DNA from: Isochrysis galbana
Taxonomy: Eukaryota > Haptophyta > Isochrysidales > Isochrysidaceae
Direction: 5' to 3'
Assembly: GCA_018136815.1 (NCBI GenBank)
Contig: CM030931.1
Coordinates: 2,595,801 to 2,659,800, forward strand
DNA length: 64,000 nucleotides
Shown here: piece after piece, positions 51,430-61,799 of the stretch
Layout of the letters: each line of letters starts with the position of its first letter
Numbering within the stretch: the stretch's first letter is position 1
The notes under the pieces: model-generated
The model's input: only the letters and a program-made list of their open reading frames with translations
What the model was told of the DNA's origin: nothing
Database searches by the model: none
Translations under genes and position numbers: made by a program

Positions 51430-54400
51430 ATGGACGCCTCCTCCTCCGAGGCGATCCCCCTACCTCCCGACTTCTCCATCCTCGGCCCCCACTTTGAGGT
51501 TGACCCCGAGCCCATCGGGATTGGGGCGTTTGGCTCGGTCCACTTTGGCCTCATGCTGCTGGGGGCAAGGCAGAAGGCTGTGGCGGTGAAGAGCATCGAC
51601 AAGGTGCGCACGCGGACGCAGGCTGAGGCCGGGGGAGCGCGCACGGACTCCGCAAAACTCATACAGTGCGAGGTCGACATCACTGCGGAACTGGGGAAGA
51701 CGAAACACCGCAACATGCCACGCTTTTACGGAAAGTGGGAGGACGAGAACCATGTGCATATCGTGCTTCAGCTCTGCGAAGGCGGCGAGCTGTCGGGGTG
51801 GCTGATGGAGCAGAAAGCCGCCTACTCTGAGCGGATGGCCGCGCGCATCATTTACGACTCGCTTCAGGCGGTCCTATGCTGCCATGACTTGGGCATCGTC
51901 CACCGCGACGTCAAGCCGCAGAACCTACTCTTCACGACCGACGCCGAGGACGCGCGGCTGCTGCTCGTCGACTTTGGGTTGGCGGCACGGATGGAGATTG
52001 GTGGCGAGCCGCTCACGGAGATGTGCGGCACTCTCGACTACATGGCTCCGGAGATGCTTCGGGGTGCGTACGACGAGCGCGTTGACGTGTGGGCGATCGG
52101 CGTGCTACTCCACCTTTTGCTCACGGGTGCCCACCCGTTTCGCGGGCCGTCGCAGGGCGCGACGCAGCAGCGCATCCTCGCCTCCGAGCTCGACACGAGC
52201 AGCCCGCTTTACCACGACGTCTCGCCCGACGCGCTCGACCTACTCCGACTGCTGCTGTCGCCGCAGCCCTCGCTCCGGCCAACAGCACGGCAAGCCCTGA
52301 AGCACTCCTGGCTCCGTCGGCGCAACGACCAGTCGGCGCCGCTACTGCCCGAGCGCATCCCGGGCCAGCTCATGGCGGTATGTCAGCAGGAGAACTGGTG
52401 GATGGGATCGCACGCATCGATGGACGGCAGGTCGGTAGACGGCGATTCTTCCCCATCATTCTTGCGCTCTCCGTCCCCCATGCGCATCTTTGATCGAGGT
52501 GACACCAACCAGTCCATCTTCAAATCACTCTCTTTGTCCAAATTTTCCCTGCCGGGCGCGCTTAGTACGGCGTCACTGTATTCCAAGGGTCGTGGCTGGC
52601 ATGGGCCGCGCGCCGACTCCAGCTCGGATGGAGACGCACTCGGCGCCGCGGTCGGAAAACCGGTCGAGGCTGAGGCGGATGCTGGCTCGCCCCGAGAGGC
52701 CTTGGCGTCTCTGGACGCAGCGCAGGTGTGCCTTGCAACAGCTGGGCCCAACTCCCGAGAGAACGAAAGCCTGGACGACACTCCCCTTCAAATGAAGCGA
52801 ATTAGCTCGGCGGCTGAGAAGCAGCTTGAGTGGCTAAAGCAGCAAGAAGTGGAGTTTGAGGAGGCCGACGAGGTGGAGGCGGCGGACGAGGCCGACCGGA
52901 GACTCTCCGCCTCAGCGCGGCTGATCGGGTTGCTATCGACCATTCAGCAGCGCAAGGTGGAGGTCTACTACAAGCAAAAAGTCTTCGGCAGATTCATGCT
53001 CCCGCGGTGGCGGACGGCCATGCTGTCCCACTACTCCGACGACGAGGCGCTCTTTCTCACCATCGGCTCTGGCCCGTGCCGCAAGCTCATCGAACAGGGA
53101 GGCACGCGCACCCCCTCCATGCGACCAGAGGCACCGCCGTCTGGAGCTGCTCCGATCAACCCGAGCGGCTCCACGCCGCACGGCCGCGGCTCGCTTCTCA
53201 GTTTCGCGAGGCGCACCTACTCCACCGCTGAGTCACCTGATGTACGACTTCCGATTGACAAGATTGAAGAAGTCTCTCGCATCTCGGACAAGCAGCTCCG
53301 GCTACAGCACGCGGGCGAAAAGTACCGGCTGAGGCTGCGGGATGCATCCGCTGCCGATGAGATTGCCCTGGCATTGCAGGCGCGGATGGACTCGTACGGC
53401 CGCAGCCCGAGGATGCATCACCGCAGCTCGAGCCCGTCGCGACGCCGCGCTATGGAAAGGTCCAGCGCGTCGAGTCGCGAAGAACCGACCGCGACCGCTG
53501 TGCCATCCTTGCACAACCACGTTGCGCCATACAGACCGGTGCTCATCGTCGACGCAAATCGGGTCTTGCGCCACGGGGAAGGCGTGAGCGAGGATGTCCC
53601 TGCGCCGAACGAGCCGCCCGATGGCTCGTGCCGCAGGTCAAGCGCTATAACGCGGGAGAGCATCTCCTTTGCAGTAGATTTGCGACGGGACGAAGCGATT
53701 GTCAGCGCTGAGGCGTCCGGGGCAATTGCGGCAGCTGCAGCGGCCGACCTCGTTCGCAAGGCAGTGCGTTTGGCGATCTCCAAATTGCTGATAGAGCAGG
53801 CCGACTCCGAACAGAGCGCCCGCTTCAGAACGTCGGGCAGCCTGCGTGTACGTCGCTCTTCGAGCACAAAGGGCGGCTTCTTCCGGCATCTCGCTAGTGG
53901 TCTTGCCTCTGCGGGAAGCTCAGGAGATCGATTCAGCACCTCGAAGCCTCCGCTAGACGGTGCTCAGCCCGCCATGGGAGTCCCCGTCTCCGATCCAGCA
54001 GTGCGGGCTTCGGACCCCCTCGCCGAATTCGTACCCCCAGCCGTTTCTGTTTTGTCTGAGGCGAGCTTCTCTCGCGTCTCACACCTCGGTGCGACCAGCG
54101 AGGAGGAGAGGAGCCATAGGGCAGAAAAGACGAGCCGCATCTTTGACGAGCTCGCTCGGCGGGATAGCTCTCGTGGATCGTCGACCACCTCGCCACTTAG
54201 GCTGCCGTCTCCACCGAGCGTCCACTTGAGACCTCACCGCCATACTCCGCCCGAATTTAGTTTACCATCGAGCCTGAAGTCGAACTCCCCTAGCAATATA
54301 TCCATCAAATCTCCCGACAAGAAGGCCGCCAAATCCCCCTACAACTCCCCTGAGAAGAAGGGGAGGGAGCCACCCGTGGCGGACGTCCCGACAGTGCTAG

Positions 54401-55278
54401 CCTCTCCGAGCAAAACAGCAAAGCCTGGGCAATCGTCGAGGGGTGAAGCATTCCTCAAATTGACGCCGCCCTTCTTCTTGCGGAGGGCGCAACTGCGCTC
54501 GGCAAAGAAGAAACAGACTTACACAGCGGCTGTCCCTAAGTCGCCCATGAAAGAACCGCGTCTTGCAAATGCAGCTAGACCATCGCCGACATCCGGAGCG
54601 CCTACAAATATGCTGCACGTCCTAACGACGGAGACCAGCCCGTCGTCCATGAGAGTGCCCTCCCCATCCATTACTCATCAAGCACGAGATCGGTCTCCCC
54701 TGAAGCACCCACTTCAGCCGTCGCCGTCGCCAGACCCACGTCAGCCGTCGCCTTCGACATATCCACGTCTGACGTCTCCGTCGACGTTCGCACGTCAGCC
54801 GTCTCCATCGAAGCCGCCGCCACCTCCGACTCCGCCGCCGCCACCTCCGACTCCGCCGCCGCCACTGCGGCGGCCGCCGCCGAGCTTCCCCCCCCCACCG
54901 CCATCCACATTGAAGCCACTCGCCACGCGCTCCTCGCCTAATGCACCTTCTGCCTCGTTAGATTCTCCAAGGTTGCAATTGACCGTTCCCTCGCCGACGA
55001 GACGCAGCACCGCTGATACATCCCCACGGAATATGTTGCCTGGCTACGAGAACTGGGCAGTGCTAGGGTCGCCTGACTCCCGAGCGGTGCCAGTCCACGA
55101 CTTTGCTGCCGCGTGGGATCAGCTCATCGCGCAGGTGGACGAACGTCGGAATGCGCGGATCAGCACTCCTGAAACCGAGTCACCGGTCTCCATTCGCGGG
55201 AGCTCAGATACTTGGAACTCCATTACCGCCACCATTCGGCAGCGTAGGTCTCTTGCGGAGCAAGCGTCTCCGAGGTGA
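51430..55278 (+). CDS. CAMK-like protein kinase with PH domain and Pro-rich tail, intronless
   Basis: 1282 residues from ATG 51430 (frame is open a little further 5'). Kinase domain ~22-297: Gly loop IGIGAFGSVHFG, VAVKSID lysine, HRDVKPQNLLF (158-168), DFG at 181, CGTLDYMAPEML activation end (APE 206-208), VWAIGVLLHLLLTG, and the terminal alpha-I HSWL motif. All catalytic residues are present, and the subdomain VIII/XI style is that of CDPK/CAMK kinases, but no EF hands follow. Residues ~509-657 form a PH domain (VYYKQKVFGRFMLPRWRTAM, IEEVSRISDKQLRLQH, YRLRLRDASAADEIALALQA), implying membrane phospholipid binding. The C-terminal half is disordered, Ser/Pro-rich, with RQPSPS repeats (~1095-1130) and a run of proline (PPPPPTPPPPPPTPPPP), then a short conserved-looking end (FAAAWDQLIAQVDERR). 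Probably a lipid-recruited signalling kinase; orthologue not identified. Confidence 0.85.
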   Translation: MDASSSEAIPLPPDFSILGPHFEVDPEPIGIGAFGSVHFGLMLLGARQKAVAVKSIDKVRTRTQAEAGGARTDSAKLIQCEVDITAELGKTKHRNMPRFYGKWEDENHVHIVLQLCEGGELSGWLMEQKAAYSERMAARIIYDSLQAVLCCHDLGIVHRDVKPQNLLFTTDAEDARLLLVDFGLAARMEIGGEPLTEMCGTLDYMAPEMLRGAYDERVDVWAIGVLLHLLLTGAHPFRGPSQGATQQRILASELDTSSPLYHDVSPDALDLLRLLLSPQPSLRPTARQALKHSWLRRRNDQSAPLLPERIPGQLMAVCQQENWWMGSHASMDGRSVDGDSSPSFLRSPSPMRIFDRGDTNQSIFKSLSLSKFSLPGALSTASLYSKGRGWHGPRADSSSDGDALGAAVGKPVEAEADAGSPREALASLDAAQVCLATAGPNSRENESLDDTPLQMKRISSAAEKQLEWLKQQEVEFEEADEVEAADEADRRLSASARLIGLLSTIQQRKVEVYYKQKVFGRFMLPRWRTAMLSHYSDDEALFLTIGSGPCRKLIEQGGTRTPSMRPEAPPSGAAPINPSGSTPHGRGSLLSFARRTYSTAESPDVRLPIDKIEEVSRISDKQLRLQHAGEKYRLRLRDASAADEIALALQARMDSYGRSPRMHHRSSSPSRRRAMERSSASSREEPTATAVPSLHNHVAPYRPVLIVDANRVLRHGEGVSEDVPAPNEPPDGSCRRSSAITRESISFAVDLRRDEAIVSAEASGAIAAAAAADLVRKAVRLAISKLLIEQADSEQSARFRTSGSLRVRRSSSTKGGFFRHLASGLASAGSSGDRFSTSKPPLDGAQPAMGVPVSDPAVRASDPLAEFVPPAVSVLSEASFSRVSHLGATSEEERSHRAEKTSRIFDELARRDSSRGSSTTSPLRLPSPPSVHLRPHRHTPPEFSLPSSLKSNSPSNISIKSPDKKAAKSPYNSPEKKGREPPVADVPTVLASPSKTAKPGQSSRGEAFLKLTPPFFLRRAQLRSAKKKQTYTAAVPKSPMKEPRLANAARPSPTSGAPTNMLHVLTTETSPSSMRVPSPSITHQARDRSPLKHPLQPSPSPDPRQPSPSTYPRLTSPSTFARQPSPSKPPPPPTPPPPPPTPPPPLRRPPPSFPPPPPSTLKPLATRSSPNAPSASLDSPRLQLTVPSPTRRSTADTSPRNMLPGYENWAVLGSPDSRAVPVHDFAAAWDQLIAQVDERRNARISTPETESPVSIRGSSDTWNSITATIRQRRSLAEQASPR

Positions 55279-55299
55279 GACCACTGCGGTTCACTTCTC

Positions 55300-55726
55300 A
55301 TGCAGGGGTTGGGGGGGGGGGGGGGGTTGAAAGTTGCGTCAGCCTCATGGACTACCCGGGCGACGTTCGCGCAAATTACAAGTTGCAGCATGGATTATCC
55401 TCGAATCGTATTCGCTTGAGAGGCGCTGGGCTTGTGCACGACGCTGTAGGCCTGAGCACACACCATTGACGCACGGGTGCATCAAGGCACAATTTGGACG
55501 GAGTAATCGCCGTTGCCTGCAACAATATTTGCGTTTTGCTCTTTAGCGACTCCTACGTATCTCATGGTTTTTGGTCGATCCATCAATATTGCACGGTGTA
55601 CACTCCTCGCGCTACCCACATTTTTGTCATCGCCATCCCGCCGTTGCTATGATTTCTGTACTGCTTATTCGATGTGTAGACGCCATCTTGCCCATAGGCG
55701 ATGACTATGCTTAAACTAAATTATTT
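55300..55726. other. Intergenic, no gene recognised
   Basis: G homopolymer at 55308-55327 directly after the kinase stop. Otherwise unremarkable AT-moderate sequence. Confidence 0.5.
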
Positions 55727-56020
55727 AATGTTATATCCTAGCCAACCCCACTACCCACTAGCTAATTGGACACAACTTTTCAGTCCTGGAATCCCGCCAT
55801 GCCTGACGAGCCAGGTGTCCGAGTGCTACCGGGGGGAGGGGGCTCGATATTTGTCCCCCTCTAGTGCACGCACCGACCATGCGCGCCCCAGACCCCGGCG
55901 CGCCCTCTCCTCGAGGCCACGCTCCACGCGGGGGGAAAACCCCTTTCGGGTGAAGCACAACGCCGGGGGGGGGGGGTGCACTCGTGAAACTAGGGGCCCA
56001 GAGCGCTAATCTCTCTCGCC
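55727..56020 (-). repeat. Dispersed repeat R1, copy 2 (inverted)
   Basis: Reverse complement of the block at 8088-8374, with the same ends: AATGTTATATCCTAGCCAAC at the left, GCGCTAATCTCTCTCGCC at the right. Confidence 0.8.
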
Positions 56021-57650
56021 GTAGCGTGTATGGCCGCGGCGAGCCGCGGCCCTCCCCTCCTGGCTCTGGCGCCCCCGTCTCCTTTACCTAAAGAAGGCCG
56101 GGAGCGACACGTTATCGCCAGCAGGGGAGAGCTGCCGCTCCCCCCTCCCCTCCCTTTCCCTTTCCCCTCTTCCTGCTCTCTTCCCTGCGGCTCTGGCCCA
56201 TGGCGCGCGCCTAGAGGCCTCTGCCATAAGGCAATCCTGGTGGAAGGTCGATGGTCTCTCGATCTGTTGCTGGGCTGTTGCAGTCCACAGCCTGTTGCCC
56301 ACCATGAGGTGGACAGCATGGCTGCTGTGCTGGGTGTGGCCGAGTGGCCGAGGCCACGGGCCGTGCGGCGCGACCCGGATCGCAGGTTGCTCGGCCTCCA
56401 TGGGCGGAGCGCGGGCGACTGCCCCATGGGTACTGGGGGGGCGCCCTCCTCGGCAGGGGGCCCGAAGGAGAGGAGGGGCTCGGCGGCGCGCTCCATGCTC
56501 CATGGCGACCAACTATAAAGTTAGTTGACATGTCAGACCCCAAACGAAGGGGTACAGAGACGGAGGAAATCTGGCAACAGGGAAGAGGCCTCCCAATAGC
56601 ACGAAGGAGAACGGCACAAGCCACCCCAAGACCCAAGAACACAGGGGGCCGGGCCCAGCCCTTCTCCTTCTGCTAGTGATCCAACACCACCCACACTAAA
56701 AAGGGGCAAAATGTTGCTTCACTTCCACGCCATTCCCGCCGGAACGGGGAGGTGCAAAAGTAAACGCGCGCGCAGCATGCCGCATCCTAGCACAAATTAC
56801 CCAAGAGAAGACTCAGCTCCCCCACCCTCCACTCTCCTCACACAGGTGGCGCTCATCGGCTCATCGGCAACATTCCAGAACCTGAATGAAGGGGAGGAGG
56901 ACTTTGTTTGACATCTCCATGTCAATCATCCTCACCTTCACGCCCCTACGAGCGTGGCTACAAGAGCTTAAGGACGAGGCCTAGAGGAGGCGAAAGGCGA
57001 GAGGGAGAGGGGGCCTCGCGGCGTTTGATACTGGGCCATCGATGGCAACAGCGAGGGGGCGAACGGCGGGGGACAATTGATGGAACGGGAGATGCCTTTC
57101 CTCAGCGGTTTTGCAATTGCAGCCGGACGCATCCCTTGCCCTTGCTCCTAGCCTGCTCCTCTCCCCTCGCTCGGCATTCCGGCACAAAAGCACGCGACCG
57201 CGCATGGCTACGTTTGTGTTTGTTGCACCTTTACGACTATGGAACGGCCGCACGACACCTGCTATGCGCAAGGCACTATAAGCGCCTCAGCAAGTACCCA
57301 TCCCACTGACACTGAGCACGGCAACCGGCATTACAGATCCCAGGATTTCATCCTCGCAGTGCTCCGGTTCAACTTGCGCTCGCACATTCACCAAGGATTC
57401 CTACGTGCCTCTACGTCCAACCAAATGCCATTGTAGTCGCACGTCCGCACTTCCTCCGAGGCCATGCGGCGCGCTGCTTGCCTTCGTTACCGCCTGCTGC
57501 CTGCCATTCGCCTACTTCACCGGCGTGTGAGCTCGAATACTGAGATGATCTCACATAGTCTATGGAACTCAACATCTTTGCCCCGCGTCGATGCAAGCGC
57601 GATGTGTGCACACCAAGCAATGGATCTCACACAAAAGAAGGCCATGCCCC
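56021..57650. other. Intergenic, no gene recognised
   Basis: 56400-56530 resembles, in inverse, the hinge part of the composite repeat (AACTATAAAGTTAGTT at 56511-56526 next to CCATGG/GGGGGGC sequence). Remainder shows no coding signal I can support. Confidence 0.45.
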
Positions 57651-59046
57651 TCATTGCACGCCGCCTTCTGGCACGCCTCCTCCTCCCTGTCCCACGACGG
57701 CATCTTTAAGCAGTTGGCCTAGGTCGGCGGCTTTTTGCATGAGCACCTAAGACCAAGTTTGGGCACGCGTGAGCATGAGGCAGTTGGCCGCAGGCATCCG
57801 TTCTAGCACACGCATCGTAGCCAATGCGATTGGGGTCACGGCAAGTGATTCGAGCGGGCGCTTGCCTTAGTTGCCTCGCCGAAGAGAACCTCGGGTGGCA
57901 AAATCCCAGTGGATTCAATGGAGAAGATGAAGTGATCGCGGACCCGGGACAGTTTGATGCGGTCATCCCATTCGGGTTCACGAATGCATTCACGGCACAT
58001 GGAGCAAGAGCGAGGGCGTGCCGCGACAGCAGTGACAGCTCCTGCAAGATCTTCTACGTCGAAAACGCCCATTGGACACTTGGACACAAGCTCGTGCGCG
58101 GCGTCGCCCGTCACCTTCTGCTTGAAGGTGACTTCTGGAAGCAACCTGTACGACGCGGTTGCAACAGGGGACCACTTTGCATGGGTCTTAGCCGTACCCT
58201 TCTCGCACCAAGCCTCGAGCGTTATGGCCTGTCCTGGACGCAACTTTGCGATCAAGATGTCATCGTGGACAGGACGGATGGGCGAATCCCGGAACCGCTC
58301 TTCCTGGTCTCCTTGCGGGATCCACTGAAGCGCCCCGGACAACACTCGCGAATTGATCATCTCAGCCTCTACTCCACTAGTGTTGCTCGACCCGCCTTTA
58401 GCGCCCGTTCTTCCTCCTCCTTGATCTTGCGCTCGCTCACACTTCACTTCAAGCCGAAAAGCGATCACGTGATGCTCATCGGGATCCTCATCTCCGACAC
58501 GCTCGCGAAACATGCGAGGATCGGCTTTGATTGGGATGAGGCCGAGGCGGTGGGCAAGTACCTCGTCCTCAGTCATGGAGGTGTTGTTCAGCACGAAGAC
58601 CTGTGCAGGACCCCGGGAACGTGAATTGAGAGGGGAGTTGCGGCCGGGGGGAGGGAGGACGGCATTGCTCGCGCAACTCTCGCTGCTCGGCGTCAATGCT
58701 CCATCCTTCGATGGGCGCGAGGGATCTTTGTGCAACGCTGCACCTTATCGATGGCCATAGTCGGCACCTCCGCGATGAGGATGCGGCGGAATGCATTGGC
58801 GATAGCTGCATCAATGCCAATAATGTCAAAGACGATCTCCTCCTCATCGAGGCTTTGAACCTCAATCTTGAGGTCGCGCCTGAAACGGTCGAGCGAGAAG
58901 GAATTGTCCACGCCCGATGTGAAGTAGGCGCCCGCCGCCTCCACTGTTGCCGTGTGACGCGGGGCATCGTTGTGGATTGCGACTCGCGTGCGCTGCTCCT
59001 CGATGTGTGGTGGGAGCGTGCCCTCGCTCACGTGCGCGAGCGGCAT
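57651..59046 (-). CDS. RNA polymerase I and III subunit RPAC1 (three exons)
   Basis: Exons complement(58744..59046), (57866..58600), (57651..57746); 377 residues, all phase 0. Intron 1 is GT-AG; intron 2 is GC-AG (AAG|GCAAGC...TTAG). The protein is the alpha-like assembly subunit shared by Pol I and Pol III (AC40/POLR1C). Diagnostic runs: [100 protein letters not shown]-type, and EATK|VLMQKAADL at the last junction. A ferredoxin-like Cys cluster (C-P-M-G-V-F then CSMCREC) is kept inside the insert domain, as in archaeal subunit D and some eukaryotic homologues. Sits ~0.6 kb from dispersed repeats; promoter side is a CT-rich tract. Confidence 0.93.
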
Positions 59047-59099
59047 GGACGTCCAGCAGCACCCCGCACTGTCACCCTCGTCTCGACCCTCACGCGCGC

Positions 59100-59426
59100 G
59101 ATCGCTCTCCCCTTCCCCCTAGCGCCCCCCCCCCCTCACGCGCTTCCCCCGCCTCCACACTCACAGCCACCTCTCTGTGTTCCCTCTTTTCCTCCCTCCC
59201 TCCCTCCCTCCTTGCCTCCCTCCTTCCCTCTCGCTCTCGCTCTCGCTCTCTCGCTCGCTCCCCCCCTGCTGCCGCCTGGCGTCGGAGAGCGACGCGCCGC
59301 ACGGCCGGACGCTGCCGAGGAATAGAGAGGGAGAGAGAGCCTCGTGCTAATAAATAAATACCGTAGTATCAAGATATATTCGCCGAGATTATATGTTATA
59401 ATCGGCGGGGGGCCTGAGCCCCTGCG
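59100..59426. other. Pyrimidine-rich promoter-side region
   Basis: C/T-rich with (CCCT)n and (CTCTCG)n around 59190-59265, then AT-rich sequence 59340-59400 containing ATATGTTATAATCGG. No gene. Confidence 0.5.
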
Positions 59427-59935
59427 CCAAAAAAATTCTTAAAGATTCAGGGCGGCACAGCTATCGGTCTAGATACTACTACACCCCTCACTCGCCGCCC
59501 TTCAGAATCCCCCTCCTTTCCGCCTCCCCCTTTCCCCCCTTCCCCCCTTCTGTCCCTTTTCTTTGGGGTGTCCAACTAAGTTTATACTTGGTTGCCCCAT
59601 GGGGGGGCACGAGCCCCCCCTCTCTCCACTCCTCCCCTGCCATGGGGGAGGAACCACCCATGCTCCTGGCACGCCTGATGGCTTGCCAGGAGCAGAATGC
59701 CCTGCTGACCCACTCTCTCACTGGCAGGCTTGCCTGCCTCGCGCGTCCTGGCCTGTCGTGGCCAGCCCATCGCTCCAACCCCCCCTCCCCCCCTGTTCGA
59801 GAGGCAGACAGGTGCAGAGTGGGGGGCCCTGAGGCCCAGGAGCGCCAGCGAGGGAGAGGCAGGGGAGGCCAGGGCCCAGCCCCAGCCTCCTCTGCCCCCT
59901 GAGCTGGCCTCCAGAGGCCTCCAGGGGTCGCCAGG
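59427..59935 (+). repeat. Composite dispersed repeat (modules B and C), second copy
   Basis: Same order as 23757-24440: A-run with AAAGATTCAGGG, pyrimidine tract ending CTTTTCTTTGGGGTGTCC, the AACTAAGTTTATACTTGGTT palindrome (59573-59592, one mismatch), C/G-rich sequence, then GCGAGGGAGAGGCAGGGGAG with GCCAGGGCCCAGCCCCAGCC and CTCTGCCCCCTGAGCTGGCC. Confidence 0.75.
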
Positions 59936-60509
59936 GGCAGCTGCAGGCCTGTCGCAGGCGCGCCATCGCGCGTGCCTGCAGGAGAGGGGAGAGAGAGCGC
60001 GGAGAAGGGGGAGGGCGGAGCGAGAGCTCCGCTCACCGGAAAATGGGTAAGTCCCGCACCTGTTTACAGGATAAAGGTCGTTTGCCTTCATTTGGTACCC
60101 CTCGTTTCCAAATACGCGATGCGCCGGTACAAAAAAATCGTCTAGTATTTAACGTTATGTGCGAAAGCACGCTAAGCGGACACAAAACACCATTTCACTA
60201 CAGACGCCCTCCTCCGCTCCCCCCCCCCCACCGCGTCCGGCGTCTGCGTTGGGCTTCATCCTTGCCATCGTCTCAGACGCCAACCCCTACATGTACGGGG
60301 CAGGCGCCGACCTCTTCGCCGCCCTCGAGACGGGGCTTGGGGCGCGAAACTCGCGTCAAGGCGCATCGCGATGAGCTGTCGCCAGGTGCCTAGCGGGGCG
60401 GGGCACACACTCAAGCGCCACGCTACAAAAAAAGGTTTGGGTGTCGCGTGCTACGCCTTGGGCGAACTTCCGAGATCCGCCGACTCATTGGTCATTGGGA
60501 AGACGCTCC
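59936..60509. other. Intergenic, no gene recognised
   Basis: A plus-strand frame around 60240-60374 (LGFILAIVSDANPYMYGAGA) looks protein-like but is short and unmatched. Confidence 0.35.
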
Positions 60510-60556
60510 GGGGTCGCTTGCGCCGGGGTCGCTTGCGCCGGGGTCGCTTGCGCCGG
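60510..60556. repeat. Three copies of GGGGTCGCTTGCGCC
   Basis: Perfect 15-bp tandem, three units. Confidence 0.95.
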
Positions 60557-60826
60557 CAGAGCCTCCGTCGCTCACCGCCGCGACCGACCGCTCCGAGGCC
60601 CTTTCCGGCTGCCATCCTGTGCGGCGGAGCGCGGCGACGTCGCGCGGGCGGGTGGATCCCCGGGGCGCGCCGAAGCGAGAGAAGCGGAAGCGCACGTCAA
60701 AGCGAGAGTCCACGAGGTAGTCCCGCCAGGTGCCCTCGATCGCGCCCTCGGCCATGGCGCCCGTCCACACCTCCGGGCCTGCATACTCGTCCTGTCGGCT
60801 TGCTTTCCGGCTTGTTGCCAGAGTGC

Positions 60827-60957
60827 ATGGGGAGGAAGCGTCGGAAGAGCAATGAGGAGGGGGATGAGGATGAGGATGACAGAATGTATGAAGTGGACTT
60901 CATAGAGGCTCGACGACTGGTGCGGGGGAAACCTGAGTGTCAAATTCGATGGGAGGG
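60827..60957 (+). pseudogene. N-terminal half of an HP1-like chromodomain protein
   Basis: ATG 60827 opens MGRKRRKSNEEGDEDEDDRM followed by YEVDFIEARRLVRGKPECQI and RWEG, the first two strands of a chromodomain (Y-x-V-E-x-I-x-x-x-R-x-x-x-G-x-x-x-Y-x-I/V-x-W-x-G). The second half (YP..E.TWEP) is not found in the next 300 bases in any frame. It is either a first exon with a GC donor (GAG|GGC region) whose partner is distant, or a truncated copy. Confidence 0.5.
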
Positions 60958-61199
60958 CCCCTGCCATTTCCGCCGCGCCTCGCGCCGATCGTTCCCCTTC
61001 CGTCTCATCGCATATCGAGCCAGTGGTCATGCTCGATCCGTCAGAATGATTTCGGTTGCGGTTTGCGGGTAGGTCGATGGCACATCGCGCATCGCCTCCC
61101 GCCATCTCCTTGTCCCGGTCTCCCGTCCGCCTTCCCTGTTGGTATTGGTGGTGGTGGTGGTGTGGATGGAGCTGTGGATCTTTACTAACTAGCCAATGT

Positions 61200-61719
61200 A
61201 TAATACTGTATAAAGATGGGGGGGGGGGACGAGGAGTGACCGGGAGACGTCGGGCGCGGGCCGTGGGTATAGACAGGAGGCGGGGGGTGACAGGCGGGGC
61301 GCGGGGCGCCCAGGGGCTCAGCACATCGGGGGACGTAGCACGCAAAAGGCAAAAGGATCCTAAGGCAGGGGGGCACAGACGTCAGGCATCGGGAGCCGGA
61401 AGACGGAGGCGGAGCAAAAAGGGTAACAACGGGGTGGAGGAACTCGGGAACACTCAAGGAAATAAACGGGGCGGGGTGGATAAGAAACAAGGAGAGGGTG
61501 CCCGGGGGTGGCACAGGGAAACGCGAGGGATCCGCCCCCCCCGCGGGCGCAGAGCGGCGGACCCCCGGCAGGATACCGAAAGAGGGAGGGGGAAGGACCG
61601 CTGGGGCGGGTCTTCGGCCGAAACGGATCTTCGGAGGACCCCGGCGGGCGGGAGGAGTTAATAGCCTCTCCCGAGCGTGGGGACGGACTCCCCCTACCCG
61701 CAACATTCCCCGGGGGGCT
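61200..61719. other. GC-rich, G-skewed region, no gene
   Basis: Between a G homopolymer (61218-61227) and the tRNA-like head on the opposite strand. Read on the minus strand it may be the body of that element. No coding signal beyond low-complexity frames. Confidence 0.4.
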
Positions 61720-61786
61720 GGAGTCGAACTCTGTGTGAACCGGCGCGCGCACACTGTGAACGCACTATGCTATCGAATTCGAATGC
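61720..61786 (-). mobile_element. tRNA-related SINE-like head, second locus
   Basis: Minus-strand A box TAGCATAGTGC (61772-61762) and B box AGTTCGACTCC (61730-61720), 42 bases apart. The acceptor arms do not pair. Shares GCATAGTG-GTTCA with the head at 25386. Confidence 0.45.
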
Positions 61787-61799
61787 GCAGCCGTGCACC

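Noticed and set aside
53418-53939. Minus-strand ORF of 173 codons within the kinase gene
   Set aside because: Antisense shadow; no motif, while the sense frame is continuous through it.
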